From Clostridium sp. C105KSO13 (lineage in GTDB: Bacteria; Bacillota; Clostridia; Lachnospirales; Lachnospiraceae), in assembly GCF_001517425.1 (NCBI RefSeq), contig NZ_FBWL01000162.1, positions 1-64,000 on the forward strand: a DNA stretch of 64,000 nt, given 5' to 3'. Both the position numbers and the translations under genes were made by a program. Below, in pieces: positions 26,989-34,000 of this stretch (positions are counted from its first letter, which is position 1; each line of letters starts with the position of its first letter). A model generated the notes under the pieces. That model saw nothing but the letters and a program-made list of their open reading frames with translations, searched no databases and was not told the DNA's origin.

Positions 26989-27342
26989 GTGTTGGGGAAC
27001 CGGGCTGGATCGCAGAATCTGATTGACTTAGGTAACCGTATCCGTATCAGGCGGCAGGAAGTTTGTTTGTCTCAGGAAGCCCTGGCTGAGAAAGTAGGAA
27101 TAAGCCCTAACACTATAAGCCGGATTGAGGGAGGGCAGACGGCTATGTCTGTGGAGATTTTTCGGAGACTGGTGCGGACTCTTGATGTGGATGCCAACAC
27201 ACTGTTAGGTGAAAGTGAGAGGATGCAAGGGAAGAATCACACCTTATCTGAAATGTGCCAGCGTGTCCGACGATTGAATGAGACGGAACAAAAGATTGTT
27301 TTACAGACTATGGAGGCATTGATGGATGCGTTGTGTCATTAA
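26989..27342 (+). CDS. XRE-family helix-turn-helix regulator
   Basis: 117 residues. The N-terminal Cro/CI-type helix-turn-helix spans about 12-68 (IRIRRQEVCLSQEALAEKVG, SPNTISRIEGG), followed by a short helical dimerisation tail. The GTG at 26989 is chosen because AAGGGGG is six bases upstream; the frame is open to 26863 but the upstream part covers the terminator and palindrome. It is preceded by the 23-bp palindrome, a plausible autoregulatory operator. It probably controls the element's transfer genes. Confidence 0.8.
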   Translation: MLGNRAGSQNLIDLGNRIRIRRQEVCLSQEALAEKVGISPNTISRIEGGQTAMSVEIFRRLVRTLDVDANTLLGESERMQGKNHTLSEMCQRVRRLNETEQKIVLQTMEALMDALCH

Positions 27343-27479
27343 TGTAAAAGAATATGCGTTTTCTACATATGTGGTGTCATTTACCGAAAAGCTCCCCACA
27401 TCGGTTGAGGTATAGGAAGGAATATTTTGTTAAACTTTAAAAATAAAAGATAGAGGATGTAGAAAGATAAACTGTTTCA

Positions 27480-27524
27480 GGCTACACCCGTTAAAAAAAA
27501 CGGGTGTGCCGGGAGCTGTTTTTT
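27480..27524 (+). terminator. Terminator after the XRE gene
   Basis: GGCTACACCCGTT and AACGGGTGTGCC form a strong stem around an AAAA-rich loop; GGGAGCTG and a run of six T follow. Read-through would enter the sigma-like genes, so this may act as a control point. Confidence 0.65.
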
Positions 27525-27577
27525 ACTGCTTTTTTGTGTAATGTGGCTTTTGGGTTCCCCGTGGAAGGGTGGTACTC

Positions 27578-28216
27578 ATGCTGTCATTACAGGAATTGAA
27601 ACAAATCGTAAAAGCCCCACATCAAGGGCAGAAAACTCCAACTGCTAAAGATTTAAGAGAATATGGCATAGTTGTCATTCAGGAAAAGTTAAACAGGGAC
27701 ACGAAACTCTCCGTATACTACAACGGATATGTGCTTTATGAGGTAAGCGGAGCTGCCACAGTTTTTCCACTCCATTCATGTAAGGAGTATATCTATGAGG
27801 GATGCAGTATTGAAGAAAAAGTATTTGAAAAGGAATCCTGGTATCTGCGGTTAATGCTAGAGGGGGAAGATCGCTTAGAACGGAATCAGCATGTAAAAGA
27901 ACATAACAAAGTTGTCTCATATAGTGCGGAATCGGAAGAATGGGGAATTATGGAAACAGAGGATTGTATTTTAGAACGGATGCTCAGGAAAGAAACTGTA
28001 GAAGAGATTCTATCACTTTTGACAGAGCCGCAGAGTAATGTTGTTCGTCAATATTTTCTGCACCAAAAGACACAGAACCAAATATCTGGAGAGTTGGGTA
28101 TTACAGTTCCTGCAGTATCCAGGATACTGTCAAGGGCTATTCAGAGGGTGCGCAGGACATATCCGGAATTAAACAGAGTTTCAATCTGTCGGTACGGAAT
28201 ACAGGGGGAACAATAA
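27578..28216 (+). CDS. Sigma-70 region 4-like regulatory protein
   Basis: 212 residues. The C-terminal part (about 140-200) has a sigma-70 region 4-like helix-turn-helix: TEPQSNVVRQYFLHQKTQNQ, then ISGELGITVPAVSRILSRA. The N-terminal part is unlike sigma region 2 (no core-binding motif), so it is probably not a full sigma factor. The ATG at 27578 has GGTGG five bases upstream. Similar small proteins occur in Tn916-type elements as activators of transfer genes. The stop and the next start overlap as TAATG. Confidence 0.65.
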   Translation: MLSLQELKQIVKAPHQGQKTPTAKDLREYGIVVIQEKLNRDTKLSVYYNGYVLYEVSGAATVFPLHSCKEYIYEGCSIEEKVFEKESWYLRLMLEGEDRLERNQHVKEHNKVVSYSAESEEWGIMETEDCILERMLRKETVEEILSLLTEPQSNVVRQYFLHQKTQNQISGELGITVPAVSRILSRAIQRVRRTYPELNRVSICRYGIQGEQ

Positions 28217-28671
28217 TGCGGGGGAAAAAGCCAAAGGAAAGAAAAAGTTATGTACTGCGTATGGGTGATGGAACGCTTGTGGAAGTGACACGGGAAATTT
28301 ATCTGGAATGGTATCAGTCGAAACGCCGAGAAAAATACCAGCAGGAACGCAGCCGTAAATTTGGTGTATGCAGTCTGGATGGGCTGGCACAAAAAGGTGA
28401 TTTTTTGAAAGGAGATATGGATACAAATAGTGGAGCGGAAGAAATTGCTATTAAAAATCTCTGTACTGAAAGTATAAAAAATGCTTTAAATAAGCTGCCA
28501 GAGCCGGATGCTTACTTGATTTATCTATTATTTTATGAAGAGGTTAAGGTTAAAGAGGCAGCTCAAATATTCGGGTGTAGCCGGAAAACGATTCTGAATA
28601 GAAAAAAACGGATTTTAGGGCAGCTTAATAAAATTATGAATGAATTGGGAATTGAGGGCGATTGTCTGTAA
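28216..28671 (+). CDS. Second sigma-70 region 4-like protein
   Basis: 151 residues. The C-terminal 80 residues hold a helix-turn-helix like sigma region 4 (LPEPDAYLIYLLFYEEVKVK, EAAQIFGCSRKTILNRKKR). The N-terminal part is very basic with RREKYQQERSRKFG. It overlaps the previous gene by one base (TAATG), so the two are translationally coupled and may work as a pair. Proteins of this size with a YEEVKVKEAA helix are common regulators in Firmicutes conjugative elements. The target promoters are not identifiable here. Confidence 0.65.
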   Translation: MRGKKPKERKSYVLRMGDGTLVEVTREIYLEWYQSKRREKYQQERSRKFGVCSLDGLAQKGDFLKGDMDTNSGAEEIAIKNLCTESIKNALNKLPEPDAYLIYLLFYEEVKVKEAAQIFGCSRKTILNRKKRILGQLNKIMNELGIEGDCL

Positions 28672-28680
28672 ATCGCCCTC
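28654..28680. terminator. Hairpin between the sigma-like gene and the reverse-strand cargo block
   Basis: GAGGGCGAT and ATCGCCCTC form a 9-bp stem spanning the stop codon of the sigma-like gene. No T-run follows on either strand, so it acts at best as a weak transcript end for the convergent operons. Confidence 0.45.
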
Positions 28681-28701
28681 TCATGCTGACAAACTGGAAT
28701 T

Positions 28702-29235
28702 TTACTTTCTGTCGGTTCGCAATAAAATGTCTAATGTAGGGTATTTACTGACATCATTTCCCTGTCCTTTGATAACATAATTAAACGGCACCTGACTTTT
28801 ATCCATTGTAAATATCTCACATTGTTCCATTTCAATAAAATCAAGTAGCGCACTTTTAATCCTTTCAATCAGTTCTTCACTGGATTCTTCAAGGTTCATT
28901 TCGCAATATGCAAATTTTGAATATCTGTTCCATGTTTGATCGTTTATGCAGAGCCAACAATTACTATCTAAAGCGGTATGATAATTCTTAGGCAACGAAT
29001 AAATGGATAATGAACAGACTGGCTCTCCATTTGCTATAACTGTTCTCATTTTCCGTTCACTACGCTGAAGCGTTCTGAGATTTTCTGAAAGCGAAGTGCC
29101 TGAAATGCCTGCATGAGTTGGGGGATATCCAATCATGCAAATTAATTCTTTGGCTTTGTCTGTCCATGCTTCCCAAAAACCGCTTCTATTTTTACATACT
29201 CCATAGATTACAATTCCTATTTTTTTGATGGACAT
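28702..29235 (-). CDS. Cargo protein of unknown function, immunity-like by context
   Basis: 177 residues, cytoplasmic, no membrane helix and no catalytic motif I recognise. It has acidic C-terminal helices (LEESSEELIERIKSALLDFI). It is the last of four small genes on the reverse strand; the neighbours look like immunity proteins, so an immunity or toxin-neutralising role is an inference from context. AGGTGA lies seven bases before the ATG. The block is visibly more AT-rich than the conjugation genes, suggesting separate acquisition. Confidence 0.6.
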   Translation of the reverse strand: MSIKKIGIVIYGVCKNRSGFWEAWTDKAKELICMIGYPPTHAGISGTSLSENLRTLQRSERKMRTVIANGEPVCSLSIYSLPKNYHTALDSNCWLCINDQTWNRYSKFAYCEMNLEESSEELIERIKSALLDFIEMEQCEIFTMDKSQVPFNYVIKGQGNDVSKYPTLDILLRTDRK

Positions 29236-29321
29236 TTTATTTTCACCTATTCCGATTTGCCGCTCTGTTCAACTCCCATATAAATGGAAAGTTATTTAGA
29301 TAAATTCTTTTACAGAGTTCT

Positions 29322-29687
29322 TTATTTTTTCCTCAATATTTGCTTTTCCAAAATATCATTTAATATTTTTTCATATTTATCAGAGTTTTCACCTGCATTT
29401 TTTATCCTATTTATCATCCATACTGTATGCAATGTCGGTCTACGAATAACAGAAGTTATCAGTAAATCTTCATATCCCTTTTTATAGAATTGTTCTACAT
29501 AATGTACAATAGCACCGGGAATACCAAAATTACTCAATGGATGTCTTTCCATAAAAAGCAAAAGAGGTTCAACGGCAGAAATACCAAAATTCGCTTTTTC
29601 GATTTGAGACAAGCATTTTTCCTGTACTTCTTCAAAGTCATCACAGTCAATATGTTCTTCCATTTCTTTTATTAATCTTTCAATCAT
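29322..29687 (-). CDS. Polymorphic-toxin immunity-like protein (Imm30-type candidate)
   Basis: 121 residues, all helical by appearance. The pattern FGIPGAIVHYVEQFY, then SVIRRPTLHTVWMINRI is typical of small immunity proteins linked to polymorphic toxins; I associate it with Imm30 but cannot verify the family name. The start at 29687 has GAGGAA six bases upstream; a TTG at 29705 would add six residues. It lies 26 bases after the SUKH-like gene. No cognate toxin is in the window. Confidence 0.55.
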   Translation of the reverse strand: MIERLIKEMEEHIDCDDFEEVQEKCLSQIEKANFGISAVEPLLLFMERHPLSNFGIPGAIVHYVEQFYKKGYEDLLITSVIRRPTLHTVWMINRIKNAGENSDKYEKILNDILEKQILRKK

Positions 29688-29713
29688 TGTAATTTCCTCT
29701 GTCAACTACTAAG

Positions 29714-30280
29714 TTATCTATCGAATAGTGAGCCTGTACCGCTGTGCATACTACCATCATTTTCTGTATATGTTTGGATAAACCGGGGATTACGCTTTGC
29801 ACAATGATAGAAGCACATCAATATCTCTGCAACGTCTGCTTTAATCTCAATCCCTAAACTATCCGCTAATTCTTGTTGCGCTTCACACAGATCAAACTCA
29901 TCATCTTGTGCATCGTCCACATGTTCTTTAAAAATTTCTTTGGCAAACTCACTAAGCGCTTCTCTGTCCTGATATTCTTCTTCACATACATAATCTAACC
30001 AATAAGGGCAATTTATCATCAATTCAAAAAAATCATTTAGGCTATCTGCAATTCTGCCACACTTACCTTCACTTCCCCAATAACCTATTGAACCATCTTC
30101 AAGTAAAATGTATTCACTTCCACTACGCGCTTTGGCAAATGTTTTGCCAGCAATATTATAGGTTAAATGGCCTCCTTCGTCTTGGGGTTTCTTAAATTCT
30201 GAAAGAATTTCCACATCGCAAACATCACACAATAAGTCTGATAAGTCATGATCCTCTCTCAACTTTTTGAGTAAATCCAT
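29714..30280 (-). CDS. SUKH/SMI1-like putative immunity protein
   Basis: 188 residues, acidic. The central part (EYILLEDGSIGYWGSEGKCG, then ADSLNDFFELMINCPYW) resembles the SMI1/KNR4 (SUKH) superfamily, the most common immunity fold for bacterial nuclease toxins. Clear GGGAGG stands nine bases before the ATG. It is second in a four-gene operon. The assignment is by pattern only; an uncharacterised cargo family is the alternative. Confidence 0.5.
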   Translation of the reverse strand: MDLLKKLREDHDLSDLLCDVCDVEILSEFKKPQDEGGHLTYNIAGKTFAKARSGSEYILLEDGSIGYWGSEGKCGRIADSLNDFFELMINCPYWLDYVCEEEYQDREALSEFAKEIFKEHVDDAQDDEFDLCEAQQELADSLGIEIKADVAEILMCFYHCAKRNPRFIQTYTENDGSMHSGTGSLFDR

Positions 30281-30309
30281 TTATCTGTACCTCCCATTCA
30301 AATTCTAAT

Positions 30310-30483
30310 TTATCTCTCTTTTTCTTTATCCTGTCCTAATGCAATAAATCCTGCTGTAACAGCAAGAGCAAGCATAATATCATGCTCACCAAGTGGGTCT
30401 ATTACAATAGAGTAAATTAAAAATGCTGTGCAAATCAGCAATATTGTCAATATAATTCCACGAATAATTTTTTTGTTTTTCAT
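30310..30483 (-). CDS. 57-residue membrane protein, first gene of the cargo block
   Basis: Encodes 57 residues beginning MKNKKIIRGIILTILLICTA, with two hydrophobic helices (about 6-28 and 36-50) and a charged tail (GQDKEKER). GGAGG lies 11 bases before the ATG at 30483. It sits 29 bases before the SUKH-like gene on the same strand. It may anchor or accompany the immunity-like proteins; function unknown. Its length is below common gene-finding limits, so it is easily missed. Confidence 0.55.
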   Translation of the reverse strand: MKNKKIIRGIILTILLICTAFLIYSIVIDPLGEHDIMLALAVTAGFIALGQDKEKER

Positions 30484-30730
30484 TATCTAAATATCCTCCA
30501 TAAATTCTAATTTGTAAGTATGATTATACTACATCACAGTTTCGTTAAAAAGCCATTTCATGAGTATTTCCAAAAAACAAATTAAAAAATTTCTCATACC
30601 GGTTAATTTTTGCCTTTTCAAATATGCGATTAGTGAGAGGGCAAATTTTATGGACTTTTAAAAATCATTCCCTCTTGTCTGTACCTTGACAACTTCATCG
30701 CCTGCCTGGATGGATACCTGGCATTAGAGT

Positions 30731-30956
30731 GTGCATTATGCGTACCATGCCAGAGAGAACGCTGCGGAAATAGAGAGCCGGAGCAGGGAACGGATTCAGG
30801 GAAGAGAACAGGCAAAAGCTCAAAAAATACCAGTCTGACTATTATGGACTGGATAACAGCAGATATTATGCGGAGAAACTTTTAAATGTTTCTCCGTATC
30901 CATGTGCTGTTATCAAAGGACAGTGCAAGTTGCAAAAAAGGGGTGAGATGCTATGA
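30731..30956 (+). pseudogene. Frameshifted remnant upstream of the surface-protein gene
   Basis: Reading from GTG at 30731 gives HYAYHARENAAEIESRSRER and on to QAKAQK; after a shift in the six-A run at 30822-30827 another frame continues as KYQSDYYGLDNSRYYAEKLL to a TGA at 30954-30956. The two halves look like parts of one protein of unknown family. The rest of the 540-base gap (30484-31026) is AT-rich and shows no gene. Confidence 0.4.
30852..30914 (+). promoter_or_regulatory. Long two-tier stem-loop upstream of the surface-protein gene
   Basis: Outer arms GATAACAGCA and TGCTGTTATC and inner arms CGGAGAAAC and GTTTCTCCG are nested around an eight-base loop. It lies about 110 bases before the surface-protein start. 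It may be a 5'-UTR control structure, though it overlaps the frameshifted remnant. Confidence 0.45.
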
Positions 30957-31026
30957 GGACATAATTATAGAGAAACAAAGACAACTTGATTGAAAAGCCA
31001 TACAAAATGAAAGCGAGGTATTGAAA

Positions 31027-34000
31027 ATGAAGGGAAAAGTAAAGCGGATGCTATCCGGTTTGCTGTCAGTGGTTACGATTCTATCATCTTGCATACAGCC
31101 ATTAGCCGCTTATGCGGCAGAGCCGGAGCCTGCACCCTATGAAGCAGAGTTTCCGGCTCTTAGCAAGGTCATAGACATGCTGGAAGCAGATGAGGTTGTG
31201 ACAGCCAGTGACTACGAGGTAGAAATAGGAAGCATTGATGTGAAATGTGATTTTACAGGTTTGGATATAAACCTGGAAAAAGTCAAGGTTACATTCCATG
31301 AAGCAAAGAATGAGAATGGACAGGATTTTGATATAGACCAGGCAGGCACCTACAATGCAGTTTATTTTATCCAGCCGGTTAGCGGGAATCCTGCGTACCA
31401 TATTAGCCGGAAAATAATTGTCAAGGAGCCTGTTTTAGAAACACAGTCAGAGAAAACCGAACAGGAATCTGGAAGCTATACAGATCAAACGGAAGAATCA
31501 GAGAATGATGAAGGGGAATCGGATTCGTACCAGGAAGAAATTTTGGGGGAGATACCATCCACAGATAAACCAGTAGATGAGCCAGAGACAGAAACCAGAA
31601 AAAAAGAAAACCTTGAAGAAGAACCGGAAGCAGTGGAAATAGCGGCTGAAGAAGGTCTGCTTTTATTTGCAGCCGACACAACTTCAAGGGCATCCGGTAC
31701 AGCAACAATGGTGAAGGGTAGAACGATTTATTATCCGAGCAACCTGGGAAATTACTTTACGTGCTACTTTACAGTCAATGGCAAAATTGCATACTGTCTT
31801 GAGTCTGCAAAAGCATCACCGGACACAGGTGATTATGCCAGCAGTGTTTTAGAGGGAAACCCCAACCTGCAGAAAGCGATTTATTACGGATATGGAGGTG
31901 CTGGTGATGTAAGTGGAACATATATGCCTGATTTTGATGAAGATTTGAAATATGTATTCACACACATAGCTGCCAGCTATTTCTATTGCGGCATAGATGG
32001 GTTTGCAGGGTGTACAATGGATGATTTGCAGGAATGTGGAGTGCTTGGATGGATTGATTACCTTGCTTCCTTACCGGCTCCGCCAGACCCATTCCTGAAC
32101 TTGTCAAAAACAGAACTGAAAGCCAGTTATGACGGTTCTGGTCAGACAACAGGAACAATCAAATTAAATGGTGATACAAGAAATGGAATAACTCTTAAAA
32201 TCCCTAAAGGTGTGACCTATCACAATAAAACCACTGGAAGCTCACAGACGGGAGGAACAGTGCGGATCGCCGGCGGAACCAGTTTTTATTTTACAGCCCC
32301 GGTAACAGTAAATGGGGAATGGAAAACCGGGGATATGAGGGGAAGTATCCGCAATATATGGAAAGCACTTGTAGTGTCCACCGGAGATTATACACAGGAT
32401 ATCGGAAGCTACTATGAGGAAGATAGTGGAAATTCGGTTAGTTTCTCTGTGGATTGGCTGGAACTTGCAAAAGTCAAGGTTAGCAAGGTAGATTCAAAGA
32501 ACCCGGATGCTAAATTGTCTGGTGCTGTTTTTGGAATCTATAAAGATAAAGCATGTACCCAGTTAATCACAAAGATGCCTGCTACAGACAGCAATGGAGC
32601 GTCAGCGGCTGAGATTGTCATGACACAAGATACGGTATACTTAAAGGAAATCACAGCGCCAATAGGTTACCGGCTGAATACAACAGCATATAACGTAAAG
32701 CTGGTGGCAAACCAGACGACATCTGTAACAGTGCCGGATGTAGAACAGCTTGGTGAACTGACCGTTTACAAGGAAGGGCAAGTGTTGTGTGGTGCGGATG
32801 TGACGGACACAGGAACTATCTTCCGGTATGAGAACTGCCGCCAGGCGGGGGCTGTCTATGAAGTGTATGCGGGGGAAGATGTTTTTACTGCCTATGGTGC
32901 CCTGATGTATAAAAAAGGAGATTTGGTAAAAGGCAGTCTGACCACGGATTCCAATGGTGCGGTTATCCTTAAAAACCTACATCTTGGAACCTACGTGATT
33001 AAAGAAGTACAGGCTCCGGAGAACTTCTACAATCCGGCAGAAGAAAAGACGGTCACTTTATCTTATGCAGGGCAGAATGTGGAAACGGTGTTTTCTGAGA
33101 CAACTTATACGAATGACCGTCAAAAAGCAAAGGTTTCTGTTATAAAAAAGGACAAAGATACGCTGAATCCATTGGACGGCGGTATTTTTGGACTTTATGC
33201 GGACAGTGACATTACATCTGAGGATGGGAATGTAGTTGTTAAAAAAGGTACGCTGATTGAGAAGGCAGCAACCGGGGAAGATGGTACGGCAGTATTTATG
33301 GCAGACCTTCCCATAGGTTTTTCTTACTGCGTAAAAGAGGAACAGGCCCCGGAAGGTTATTTGAGAAATACGAATGATATTTATTCTTTTAGATTCTTTT
33401 ATACGAATGATGAGGAAGCAGAAGTGGCTTTTAACCATACTTTTGTGAACGAACGTGTTAATGCAAAAATCTCTATCCAGAAGAAAGATGCGGAAACCAA
33501 TGAATCAGTAGCACAGGGGGATGCCACTCTGGATAAAGCAGTATACGGTTTATATGCCCGTGAAGATATCGTGCATCCGGATGGGGCAACTGGTGTGATT
33601 TATGAAGCCGGGGAGAAAGTTGCTTCGTTGACCACAGATGAAAACGGTGGTGCTGTTATCGGGAACCTGTATCTTGGCAGTTACTATGTCAAAGAAATTT
33701 CGCCGCCTGTGGGTTACCTGGCTGATGAAGCAGAGCATGACCTTGTGTGCAATTATGAGGGTGATCTGGTAGCCACTGTTGAGCGTGGCTGTATCTCACC
33801 GGAACAGGTAAAAAAACAGCCATTTCAGCTTATTAAGGCGGCAGACAATGGGAAAACAGATGCCGATTTACTTTCCGGTGCCGGGTTTACTGCTTATCTC
33901 TTATCTTCCCTTGATATAAAGGAAGATGGAAGCTATGATTTTGATTCTGCATCCCCAGTGATACTTGGAGAAAATGGGGCAACAGAAATCTTTACTGATG

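Noticed and set aside
29284-29675. Forward-strand frames opposite the immunity-like genes
   Set aside because: They are low-complexity Phe/Ile-rich mirrors of reverse-strand genes that have ribosome binding sites and a family-like pattern.
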